From Lineus longissimus (taxonomy: Eukaryota; Nemertea; Pilidiophora; Heteronemertea; Lineidae), in contig NC_088310.1 in NCBI RefSeq assembly GCF_910592395.1, positions 17,555,501-17,619,500 on the forward strand: a stretch of DNA of 64,000 nt, in the 5' to 3' direction. Below, one piece after another: positions 48,401 to 61,617 of this stretch. Each line of letters opens with the position of its first letter. Position 1 is the stretch's first letter. The notes under the pieces are model-generated. The model saw only the letters and a list, made by a program, of their open reading frames with translations, made no database searches and was not told the DNA's origin. The translations under genes and the position numbers were made by a program.

Positions 48401-51400
48401 TAAAGGGGACATTGGCCAAGTGAAATATTCAGGGAACCATGATTCACTTTTTCTCTTCATCCCGGTGTTACAGATTCTTCAAGTTTTCTTTCCCTTATTT
48501 CACATACTTCGTAGACCTTTGTATGCTGAATAACTTAGTTTTTGCCCCTGATCTTGTTCCAGGTCTAAGTGACTTCACCAACTCCAACTTTGAGCCAAGG
48601 CTACAAACGAATCAACCCCTTGTCTTCCCCGTTGGCAGCAACTTTGAGGTGCGCTGTATCCTCCCAAAAGGAATACCCAACCCGTCATACAGGTAGGTTC
48701 TCGTTTAAATTTCGTCATGTCCACAGAACTAAGAATTTGATCTTTGAACGCTTAGAAGAAGAGTTTCCCCGAGATATCGACTCTGAATGCTTTCAGTCAA
48801 CCAACGCAAACTATGTGGGCTGGAAGTCACCCTTGGCTTGTAATCTCTGTTTGACAGCAAGTTAGTTTAGAAAAATCGAAAGAAGGTTTGATAATCCATC
48901 TGTACACTGTCAAATATGCATTCTGTGATATTTCTGTGATGAAATTATTTTAGCTTTTGCAATATGAATGGCGTTTCGTAGCTCAGAAAGACCTTTCTGT
49001 TTCGGTCTATGCCACTGTAGCTGATAATGGCCTCTTCAACGTGCGTTGTGTTGGTGATAACAATGAAATCTTTCATTCATCCAGTGCTGCAACCATTGGG
49101 AAGACGACATTGAACTTGTTCAGTTACGATCAACCTAAAAATTGGAAAAAAGATTCTCATCAACCTAAAAATGCGCTAACATTAAAGTGGTTCTTCTAGA
49201 CGATGGATTCCACCATCTTATTCTACACCATCATGTTGCCTTTACCCAAGGGTGCAGTAGTGAAGATGTCTTACGTGGGTGTAACATGCTATGTGGGTGT
49301 AACATGCTATTTTCCGACTGAATGCAAATGCAAACGAAATATTGTTTTCTGTCTGCCGATTGTTTATTTTATATCAAAATGGTGACAATATTGCAGCGTA
49401 GAAACTCGGTCTGTACAAATGATGTTACTCCTTTATTCTTAATGCCACCAAGACCAGTCAAGACCAAGCAGGTCCCCGCAACGGATTTTTACGTTCGTGT
49501 TGACAGTAGCAGCAGTCTTTCTAAGAAGTTTCTTGCTTGTGAGATGGTTATTGGTAGGTCTACATCAATTGCAATCAAGAATGCAATGAAAGCAGACAAG
49601 GTATCAATAAGCCAACTGACCGAGTGTCTCCAGAATTTCCTGTTGAGACCTGTTGAGACCTGATATGTCACTCTTGGAAGAATCTGGAGGGCATTTTCCT
49701 GGTGACCTGGTCAATTCGATGATCAGCTTCCAATACTTGACTTTATCACAGTGTTTACTATTGTGATCTTGTAGATGTTGGTAACCAGGGTTATATTTGG
49801 TTCAACCTTTGTCATGTCTCTTTTAAAACTTGTGAACCAGACACCGACTGACATCTGTGACCTGTCACAGCAAAACGAGCTTACCAGGAGATAATGGAAG
49901 AAATTGGTGTGCTCATATTTCACAAATGGGAAACCACAGTGAAATGAACTTCCTGTCTGTCTCAACCTGCCAAGCTCCGAGCGACATGCGTCTGGTTTTG
50001 CTGGACGGTCACATTTGTCTCCATCCTAGCAATGTCAGCCACAAGTCCATGACTCCGCACCCGAGAAGTAGCTGATTAGAGTCCTGTTGTATCATTTGTC
50101 AGAGGTCGAGTCATTTTCTGTTGTATACAACAGTGACAGGTCAAACATTCGCTGATTGAGCCATTCCCGTCAAAGGAGCTTCTTATAACGAGCACCTTTG
50201 ATGATGGATTGATTAGTAAGTGACTGGTGATCAGGGAGTAATGAATGGCACTCCATTCATATGCCTCGCCTCATGTTTCATCTATAAGGACAATTAGTTC
50301 TCTTCGTCAACAGGTGAGTGGAGATCATGCCAGGTTGGGTGATAGGAGGGGGTATTACTGCCTTTCCGGACTGACAAGGTGTCCTGTCGATTACCATTGA
50401 TGGTTTTTCCTTGATCTCCATAAATTGTGGTCTGGTTTGAAAGGAGACAGATCAGAGTCAGATGTTGGAGTAGTGCAGTTGAAACATCAGCACTTGTAAC
50501 CTTTAGGCCCTTGGTTCAATGCTCAGCCCTGATATACCCATGTAATAAAGAGGCCGATTCACTTCGACAGTGTAGGCTTCCTCCTGGGTCTCTGGTTTCC
50601 TCCTACTTCACATTACAAATCGCCCAATATTCTTGATAGAGAAAATAATCTTCTAGCAGATACTCAGCTGTCTACTCAACGTTAAGACTGATCTCAATTG
50701 TGGCATTGATTGCTCTGTCAGTTACGTATGATGTCTGCAACTTCTCTGCTCGATCAACATTTCTAGAATGCCAATGCCAATCTTTGTCGTCTATGATGTT
50801 TCTCTTACATCGTTGGCCTTTGTCAGTAAGAAGTATTGGCGCTGTTGACACCACTTGAATGCAGCTGAAGGTTGCCTTCATTGTTGTAACATATCACTGC
50901 AAGGATCCCTAGGGTCGATGAAGCGATGATTATGATGTCGTCAAAGAGATTCATCATGATTATGATGGTGATTGTTACATAGCTGATTCATCACTATCAA
51001 TATCATTTCCTTTGTTAAGGATGACTAAAAGAGATGTCTAGTTTCTGTTTGACAGGTAATTGCCGTGGGAAAGTGGCCTATTTTCCTTTTCTTATCAACC
51101 ATTTACTGTTAACACGAAGATCAGTGCCAATCAAAGCAAGTTTCTTGTGGCATGTTACATGAAATAGATATTTCCACTAGCTGAGAAATAAATATACGTG
51201 TTCTTGGTTGGTCTGGTAATCTTAATACGCACATGTCTACCAGCTGAAGACTGCAGTTTCATCGTCCGGCTTTGTCACCCCAACGGTAACACTACAGGTC
51301 TCACCAGGACCTTCAGAGGAAGTGTTAATCTAGCGTTGGAGGACATGATCACCAACCACTGGAAAAGTCCACTCATTAATCAAGGCTGGAGATGTCTGTC

Positions 51401-54400
51401 ATTGGAGGTCACTGTCAACATGTCCCTGGACCATGAGAGCTCTTACATGGATGTTCAGGATGAACTAGCCGAAAGGAACTGACCAGATGATATAAGATCA
51501 AACGATGTTCTCCTTGAATTTTCGTCAGACTCGATAACAGAAGAGTAGACTTCAACTGACTTCTTGCCTTTGTCAATAAATCCTCAAAGTGCATATGATG
51601 TCATATAGTCCAAGTTACCAAATGGACACCGATTGTATTAGTAAATTTACCAACGAATGCACTATTTGGCTGTTTTTCTTGTGATGTACACATTTTACCA
51701 GATACTATCTAGGGCAGGCTGCTCAGAAAGGTCTTAAAGATGGATGGAACGATGGAATTTAGAGATTAGAAATGGTGCAGCAGTGGCTGACTTTCAGGAA
51801 TTGTGCATGCCATGTGGCAGAATGAAAACTTTGAAAGTTCCCTCGCTCGAGGAAACCTACATTGTCTCTTAGGGTTCCCTCTCTTTCACATAAGATCAGG
51901 AAATTGAACCCAGAAATTCAGGTGACAACTGATGTGAGGATTAAGAATATCGAATGTTGAGAAGAAACTGTTCTGAAACTTGTTTACAAGCACACCTCTC
52001 TGGCAACTATACAAATAACTGATTTGATGATAAGAATAGGGGAATGCAAATCACAAATGGCTTCCGAGGAAATGAGACAGATCGTATCAATTTCTATGAA
52101 TGGTTAACTTGAGGCAATGGATGTTACTGGACAAAAGGCAAACATTTCTCTGATGTATTCTTTGTCTCGCAGTTTGAAAGAGTAAGCTATATTAGTGGGA
52201 GGCTGATTGTGCACAATGTCAATAATTGCTTGCAAATCATCAGAATCTGATTTTATTCGTCAACATAAAATGCTGGAAAAAGTGTTTGCGATCTGTTTGG
52301 TGATGAAAAAGGTTGTTGCCTGTCGGGCATTTTATGTCGTTCATACTCTACCCAGGTCAGACTTTTGCATATGTACTCATATCGGATCTACCCGAGGAAT
52401 TATTTAACTAATTACATTAGAAAAATAACCAGCCAGTTCACAAGGCTACGTCCAGGCGGCGCCCCTGTACAGCCCATCAACCGTGCAAGCCGCCATATTG
52501 CCAGTACTTTTTCCTCGGCGCCTTGTACCACAAGCTCCGAGTTTCTGTTGCTGTTTGCGTCGAATTCTCCGCGACAGTATCGAGAAGGATCCTCCCCCGG
52601 ACGTCCGTTTGGAGCTGCCGATCTCAGGAAGCGGGTGAGACCATTCCTTTACCCATCTTTCCCTGATTTCGCCACTTTAGAACGCTTTTTCTTCGCCGTT
52701 CTCCCAAAAATTTTCTCGCTCCAGGCTCCGGTCACGTGACCAAATAAATCTAAGTTTTTCTTATCGTTCACTTCTTTTGTGTGGCCTCTCAAGATGCTGG
52801 CTCTGCCGCTCTTGTTAGCGTCTTTCTTGTCATTATTGGGCTTTCCAGCCCTCTTATTGGGCCTGTTACCCTTCTGGGTATTCAGGTGCCCGGGTGCCGG
52901 TGTATCGGGGATTATTAGTCCCCGTCCCGGTTCGTCCCCGGCTCGCCAGTCCGCCCCGTCGGACTCTGCGACTGCGGTTTCGTCCGCTGCCGGGACGCTG
53001 CCTTCTGCTTCTCCGGCCCCTCGGCCGTCGAAGAAGCAGAAGCCGACCCGGAGAGGCCCCAGAAAGTCTGGTGTGGCCTCTTCTAAGTCCCCCTCCGCTG
53101 TTTCTTCTCAGCGGGGGCGAGGCCCCCGGAGCTCTGGCGCCGTTTCGGCGCCCGACTCCGGGGCTCGGGCCGGGCACCCTCCATTCGGAGGTGTGCCCCC
53201 CGAGTTTTCTACTAGGTTGAGCGCCGGTGACCCCCTCATCGGGGCGCCCCCTAGGGAGATTGGCTCCTCCCCCCTTTCACAGGGGGACGTAGTGAGCGGG
53301 ACTCTGGACGCTTTGCGTCCCGATCCCCTGGGCGTCGAGCATACCCCGCTGGAGGCAGACCTCCTGATTCAGGAACTCCTCCGGCTACCGGCCGTGGAGT
53401 CCTTAGTTACATCTAAGCCCCCACCTGGCCGGGTTTCCTCCGCCCTCCCCCGTCGGGACCCCCCTGCTGCGGCATTGGGTCGTCCCCCGTCCTCCTCCGG
53501 GTTGGATGTGCCTCCGGCAGTGTCTTCGGTTGTGACTGTGTCTTCAGATTACACCGTCACATCTGACCGCTCTGAGGCGACGGGGCGTATCCCATCGGGT
53601 TATGAGGCCTGGCAGGCGGCTCACCCCAGTTTCCGTCCCCTTCTGGGGACGTCGACCGCCTCCCCGTGGGTTACTGCAGACGGCATTCTGTCAGTTTCTT
53701 AGCGATGGTAATCGGAATAGATATCATATCCATGGTTTATCAGTTGATATTTTCCAAAGTTGGGGATGACGCATCTCACTGGGGTAAAAGTCATTGCTGC
53801 TGTTAATGAAGTTTTCATAAGATCCGAACTTTTCATGTCATGTAAAAACAACGATGGAAGTTTTGGGCCTGCAAGGAAAGCCGTCAAAGCCTTCCATCCT
53901 TCCATAAAGACAGAAGGGCGTCTTCAGTGTGCTTTTCTAAGGATTGCCTGCTTCATTTCCTGAGCTTTATCACTAAATGTAATCTCTTTTGTAGAATCCA
54001 AGCTAGAAATAGAAATAAACACTTTAAAAGCAGTCTCGTGTGTCATGTTGGTTGTATTACCTGGTGCGACTTCTTTTTCCCTGACTTTGCCCACGAGCGA
54101 GTATCATACCAATGTTAGAAACCTTTCAACACCTTTTTCCTTTTGCCTTTACCATTTGTTTGGAGTTCTCACATGCCCTCGAACTATCTACAATATGGAA
54201 GAATAAACATGAACATCCTTGATTGACACTTCAAACATGTTCGCCAATCTTGCCAGTGGCAAAATGGTGTGTTATTTGTGCCACAAAACTGTATGGTGTT
54301 TGGAGTTTCTTGCTATGGCCCATGTGGTGGGAGATAGCTAAAAGCATTCTGTCTGAAGCTCATGTTGTGTCTATTTGTGGTATAATCTTCTGTCTAGCAA

Positions 54401-57400
54401 AACAATTGCCAAGGGTAATGAATGAATCATTTTATCCTGCAGATCCATGTTTAGACATTGCTGATAGCATAAGGTTAACCCTGAACAACTTTCAAATCAT
54501 TAAATTTGAGGATTATCTGATACTCATTCGATTTTAGAAGATATTCTTGCCCCATTTTAAGTTGACAACACTCAAATGTTGAAATTGAGTTATCAAAACT
54601 TGTAAAAATGTAGAGGCCTCCTGCATCTTCAAAGAAATAAACCATCATATCTACCTAGTGGTATCTCTACTAGCAACCCCTAAGACATCTCATGATGGTT
54701 CTTCTTGTTCCTCTCTTTTATTGGGGATGCTCTAAAAGCTTTAAGAATTCAAAGCCCAAACATTGCAGAACTTTTAAGGTTCCGCTTGACCCTGAGGCCA
54801 TTCAGTTACTGACTGGTCCATTTTGATATTAGGTTTGGAGTCTTTCACCAAGACTTGAAGATTAATGCCGTGGTCACACTGGGGTTTTAACACGAATTGA
54901 ATTCGAATTGAAACGTTGATACGTATTGGGGCGTCACACTCAATTCGGTTCATACCGATCTCAATCCGCTTTAACCAACATGGTTCTTAAACCGAATTGA
55001 ATGCGAATCAGCTAATCCGAATCAACGAAACCGTATTGAGATTTCAAGTGTGACGCGCTTGATACGAATTAATAATTTCGATCGCACTGTGCATGCGCCC
55101 GGCGCACTTCCTCTTCCGTTAATTCTCCGCGCCAAACTTCTATCAATTCAATTGATTGTGCTAGTCTTGTAGGATGTGCTGAAGTGAATGCCTGGTAAAT
55201 GGTAGAGTTATGATCTGCCAAACACAATATGAAGATGTTTTTAGAATAATTTTTTCATGCAATTTTGAATAGATTTATTTTTGTACGGAGTAAAGTTGAT
55301 CTTATCAGAGGTTTGATTGTTTGTTACGCCACAGAGACCAAAGATTGAATGGTGAATGGCCTAGGAATGTATGCTGAATGAAACTGTTCTTGTATTATTT
55401 TATGTATGTATGTACATGTACTAGAATTTGCTTCTTGCAGGATCTGCAGATTGAAATTGAATGCTTGATGTTAGTATACGCATTGAGTGTAGCGCGTTTT
55501 AAACCGATTTGAATGCGTATTCGGGTCAGTGTGACGCGACCGTTCTGAAACTGGATTAACCAATTCGTATTCCGGAGAGCGCTCTACGGAATTCGGTTTC
55601 AATTCGCATCCAGTGTGAACACACCATTAGTATACCCTCAAGCTATGAGAGTTAAAATATTGTGGTGGAGTTGATTGACTGGTATCCATTAGTTGACTAA
55701 AAGCAACCCACAGTGTCAGGCTGTGGGTGAACCAACCTAAGCAACCAGGCTGTAGAAGCCTTCAAAAGGCTGATACCCAAAGGTTTTCCCTGTAGGTGTC
55801 GCTGGTACCTCTGTTTCTGGTGCTGCAGGGCTTCATGATAGTTTGTCATTTGACTCTGTAGCGGTAATATTGATGGTTGTTTTTTTGCATTTGTAAGGCC
55901 TGTCTGAGAGAATGTTAATTGGATTTCAGCAGTTTTGTATGTCTTCCTCTTGAAATATTTCTGGTGGTTATACACAGCATCTTTTTCTCTTGCTGATACT
56001 GCAGGTTTGTCTTCAAGTGTTGAAAGTCCTCATCACTTTCTGAAGATAGTCCATGCCCTGGTTGTTGCTCTAAATGTCAATGGGGTCTATCCGCTTCCCT
56101 TGATTTGACATTTAAAGGTTTGTTGACAAATCTTGTCCAAAGTATATACACTGGTGTTCATTTCTTTCCTCAAACAAAGGAACCTTGTTCTGGCTAATGG
56201 CGGCCAAATGACAAGCGATGAATATTGAAAGAGGAGGTTAAGCAACAGAGATCAGTCATCAGATTCGAAAATTATATATCCAGGCTCCGGATTTGCCATA
56301 CAGTTGATATGGATGTCTCATTTCCCCTTAATAGGCCATTGTTCCCTTGAGGTGGAGGACTAGCTCATTCAGAAGACATTTGCTTTCCTTCTCTAATCAG
56401 AGTTGCTTTGGTGGTAGAAAATGTCAAACATGCAAAGCCAGGAAGCGGAGGGTGTTGCTTTCAAGTCACTATCATGTGATTTTCTTTGGCAAATATTTAC
56501 GGGTAGGCCATCCAGTACTGCCCTCCATTTGACAAGAGGGGTTCACTCACTCATTCTTCAGTGATCCTTGTCTAAGGATAACATGCCAAATTTTACTGCT
56601 GAAGAATACCTGTGCCAGAGTTGGATGTTGTACACCAGGAAGGGTTGGTTTGCTTATTTGGGAACAAGCAATGCCCTCCTATTCCCTTGTAATTCTCACA
56701 ACATCTCTCCAAGTCAGTAACTGTTCTGCTCACCCAACTTCTTCAGTATCTTTCTTGAAATCTATTGTGTATTGGACTGCAAGCGCAAACTACTGCCGCC
56801 TGCCGGTAATAAATATCTTGAATTGAATGAAGATCCACCCGGAGCAGAATTTTAGACAGGTTCTTGACAAGTCTAGTACCATGCTGCAAGATAGGTAGAA
56901 TGTGGCTCAAATGTCTAAAAGCTTTCTTCATAAAAAAATCTGCTGCCTTCTCTTAGACATGACCTACCGGAAGGCCTATTCCAGCCACTTGGGAGCAACC
57001 TTTACACTTGAGGGCAAGGCTAGTTGTTAGTACTTCATGCCAGAATAACACGCACACTCTAGGCTGATACATAAGAAATAAACTGACAAACAAACAAGTT
57101 ATATCCAACTTTGATGTTGGTCAGGATGGAAACCAGAATAAACTTGCAGGGGAAAACATGCCAATAATCTCTGATAAGGTGTAAACACACTAGGGTGAGG
57201 GGAGAGATAGGAAATTATGATAGAATATTATGATAGAAAAGTCCAGACACCAGATTTACAATCTCCACAATCATCACTCTTAAAAAAGTGAACATCAATA
57301 TCGCTTGCTTAAATATCGTATATATTTTTGGTTACATGAAAACATACAAAAAGATGAGTGGAGTGGGGAGGTCGGCAATGTTTTAAAAGAGTAGCCTACT

Positions 57401-60400
57401 ATCGTTTTGATATCAGGAACAGTTAAACTGCTGATATCAGCCAGGTTTGAATGATTCACCCAGACTGTAGTCATCATTCAATATAACAGTCAATGTGACT
57501 CTAGTGGCTTTGGCAAATATCATAAAGGTGATTTCCGGATGCACTTGCCGTCTGTCAGATTTATGATTTTCATCAGCAAGTATTAGAGATCCTGATTCAT
57601 GTATTTGATAAAAAGAAAGACATATTAGTTTATACAATGCATAATTGCAAATCTGTGCTCTGTGATGACAAACAGGTTGTTTTAAGGAATTGTACGCACT
57701 CTGTATCTGTCACCAGGGAGGCTCTTAAATCCTTTCAGGGAATAAGTGCTCACTTTGCCTTCTTGATTACGTCACAAATGGACCAATGTCATTCTTCTTC
57801 TTTGATGTCGACAGTCTAGTTCAATCAAAAGTGCAATACCATCATCTCTCAGAGCTTGGCTGTCCAGTCCACATTGTCTGGCCAAACCTGGTTCCTCTGG
57901 GCGGTATGGTGGTGGAATGTCACTCAGAGGGCCAATAGAGTCAAAGTTGATGCCCGACTTTTTATATTTGATGTGTTTAAAAAATGTGTTTAAAACAAAT
58001 CATGTTAAAGAATCTGACGCATTCTGTCTGGTAAAGTGTATCAGGAGCCCCTCGGGTTGGTCACTCCTTCTTTAAAATATTTCATCAACATGACCATGTA
58101 AAATTATTTCAATGAAATTCATCCCGATGGAATTTCCTATGGAATTGTCCTAATTCGATTTAAAATCTTGCGCACATTATCAGAGGAAGATATCAAGAAA
58201 TTAACACAACAATGCCAACTTTATTTGTGGAAGGAGAACTTCACAGGGAAGGCATTGTCTTTCGATCAGAGGTGGAATCACTTGTGTCACTTCCCAAGAT
58301 AACCATCATGTGGCAGCAGCTATGGTGATTTCAGTGTTAGTGTTGGGTCTACTGTTTCTTTCCTTCTAAAAAAAGATAAAAAAACAGCATTAGTTTATAC
58401 ATGATCATGTGTGATCGTATGGTATGATCTATCATAATATTTAAAGAATTATCAAGGGAGGTCTTCAGCCAATTTGATGGGCTATGTGAAACAGACTATT
58501 CTATTCATCTCAACATTGTTAAAATACCCATTGGAAAAAATGTTGCAAATACGGAGTGTTCGTTCCCCTTTATGGCATCCATGTTGCTCGAAATAACCAG
58601 GCCTGTCACTCTGAGACAAGACCACAATTGATTTTTTAAGCCTTTTAGCAGTTAAATTGTCAATGTTTGACCGCGACGCATCAAAGAATGCGTCAAGAAG
58701 TGAAACTGAAATTCGGATATGATATACGGGTTAGTCTTGCGAGTAACTGGTGCGATTTAAATTGGTGATTGACCACGGAAATTTTTTTATAATCGACAAA
58801 TTAGACAGACTTTGATATTTCCACTCTTTTCAGCCAACTGGCAGGAAAAACTCAAAACACGCCCCCTATTACCCAATCAGCAAAATTCGAAATTAATTTT
58901 TTCATCAAATAATTTCTTTATATCTGTAGACTTGCCACAACAAATATTTTTTCAATACCTCTCCAAATATGTACTTGAGAGTAAAAAACATGCACTCGTC
59001 TAATAGATAGGCCTCGACCCTCCAACCTATGAATATTCATTAGTGGTCTTGTCTCCTCTGTCAAGATGGCCACCAGGGCAGCCATCTTCAATTTGATTTC
59101 CTAAGTTATTGTGAGAAAAGCTGAAGATATCTTGATAAAAATGCAATCCATACAATCATACAAGACACTGAGACAAACCTCGTGCCTAGGTTGAAGCAGG
59201 TTGTGCTCCCGGGAACCAGTTTAACCTGGCTATTGGATACTGAGCATGTGCGAGTTGGGCGCCCGTGTTCTCGGAACGAAAACGCCAAGTTTAATCTCTC
59301 TTTCTCGTGTCTCGGGTGATTTCTCAAGTATACCGTGTGCTTTATCAGCCAGAAATAACCCCTTATCTTGTATCCTGTTCTCTGCTGACTGCCAATGGAT
59401 ATCTTGTATACCACAACACCTCATAACCATTAGGCCTACTGATTCAGAAAACAATCATCAGTTCTTCTGGATCTTGTTGTAGCTTTCCAAACTCGATATT
59501 GAAAAAGCGACCTTCTCGTCTTGATATTTATTGAAGTAAAATTGCCGGAAGAGGCCAAATTTACATAAGATAGACAGACAACCAATAAGGAACGAGCACT
59601 GCCTTAGCAATAAAATAAGCTTTCCGCTATATCTTGCTACAAAATATAGCGATGTTATCTATTTTATTGCCATTACTATTTTGAATGTCGCTTCGGATTA
59701 ATCTTCTCAATTAAAAGTGGTGATTTATTGGCAGAATTGAATGATGTCAAAGCGGCCAGGATCACCTTATGGCAGATTGGTGTACATTTATTTCACGTTG
59801 TGTGACCCCCCTTGACGAATGAACAGTGTTGATGGAAATCTTCTCTGCGACTGAATTGATCCGATGGACTTGTGACAACGTCTGTCAGGTTTTTTTTGAA
59901 TCATCTTGTTTTAAATTGAAGTTCAACTGTGAGCACACATGCAATCACTCGGTTTGAAAGCTTTATTTGTTTGGTGTGAATGCTATAAAGGTTGTTTTTT
60001 TTCTGAAGCTGTATCAAGGATGCATTTTTCAGAGAATGTAAGTCTATATGTGATGTAGTACATTGATACAGGTTGCTAATGATGGCTATCATATAAGGAA
60101 AGAATGAAATCAGTACAGAAATATCAAGTTGCCTTGACCTTGATGTATTGGTTACACATTTAAAGGTGATTTCCTCTGAAAATAATGAGTGTTCAAATAG
60201 TGTTGACAGAAATGGCACAGAGACACATCAGTATTGCTTTCAGCATGGTACCTCAGGTCGAGCCTCAACTCAGGTGGATTTCAGCGTCAGTTTTCGATAA
60301 ATGATTTGGCTAATTTCTGTACACCCGCCCCCCTGATATTAGATATGTGTCAATTATTCAGCCATAGCTGAAAGCCCAAAGCTAGAGGTAAAATAATTAA

Positions 60401-61576
60401 TAGTTTGAAATTTTAGCTTAGGTTATCCTCCACTGTAGTATAACAGTGTAGGTCAAATTTCAAGACCATTCCTCTCATTTCAGCCAACCGCCATATTCTT
60501 GTAGTTTGGTTCAAAACTATATCCCTAATATTATTTCCATTTCATTTGGAGAGGGCTGGGATTGAATACAGGACTTGCGGCTTTCATTCAAGGGCCTTTG
60601 ACTTGGTGGCACTGCTGAAAAATCATGTGTTCAGGTCAAATAAACTGCCAATTTCCTGACTAATCAAGTATTTCGTGATGTTACGAGTGATGTCAGTGAC
60701 GTCATGCCTTGATCCTGATGTGTCCTGATGATGTCAAGCAACACTTGTTTTGACATATAATCAAGAGTTAATTGGACCTGAAAATGGGTTTTTCCTGCAC
60801 TCTGAGCGCTCATATCTGCCCTTGAACAAAGGTGACAAGTTCTATATTTCTTGCATGTAAATATCATCATTCGACATCACCTTCCACCCAGGATGGGTTG
60901 TATATTTTGACATTAACCCATGCAGTGCATTTCGTAACTGATATTGGCGGGATGTTTGTGTATGCTGAATACCGTGAGATCAAAGCATTCCCTGCTAGGT
61001 ATCAATAGCCATATCATTGGAAGGAGGAAAAAATTTATAGAAAAAAGTACCAGGATGCTGATAACCTGACAGGTCCTATTACAAGCACTGGAACGTAATT
61101 GCACACTGCCCTGAGGTGAATCTTCAACTAATACTGTTGTGTAGGATATGTTTTCCCTTTAAATCTGCTATTTGTGAGGATGTGCTGTTTCAACTAATAC
61201 TGTTGTGTAGGACATGTTTTCCCTTTAAATCTGCTATTTGTGAGGATGTGCTGTTTCAACTAATACTGTTGTGTAGGACATGTTTTCCCTTTAAAACTGC
61301 TATTTGCGAAGATGTGCTCTATCCCTATCATCTGGAGTGGACAGTGATTGCACTGCAGTTGGGTGTTGGTTGACGGAGTCACTGTCGCAGCAGATTGAAA
61401 GTTTAATTTTCAATTCTTACCAGTCACAAGGTAGTAAAAACAATTGCCTTTGACAAAGGACTATCTGTAACCATATCTTGATTGGTGTACTCGCTCCTCA
61501 CTATGTGGCAGCACGGAGTGGTCTGGCAAATTAGTATTTTGGAGCAGAACGAAGAAAGTTTCTTTACAACATAATA

Positions 61577-61617
<41 letters not shown>

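Noticed and set aside
48957-49199. Open frame YEWRFVAQKDLSVSVYATVA... with an Ig-like DNGLFNVRC segment, as an alternative second half of the third Ig domain
   Set aside because: The nearby acceptor TTTTAG at 48953 would have to join the phase-2 end of exon 6. In that phase the frame reaches a stop (TAG) within about ten codons, so it cannot replace exon 7.
51198-51482. 94-codon open frame containing VRLCHPNGNTTGLTRTFRG
   Set aside because: Looked coding at first, but no domain is recognised and it has no linked splice signals; left as background.
52866-53177. Minus-strand 103-residue arginine-rich frame
   Set aside because: It is the complement of the GC-rich 302-codon frame and is explained by base composition.
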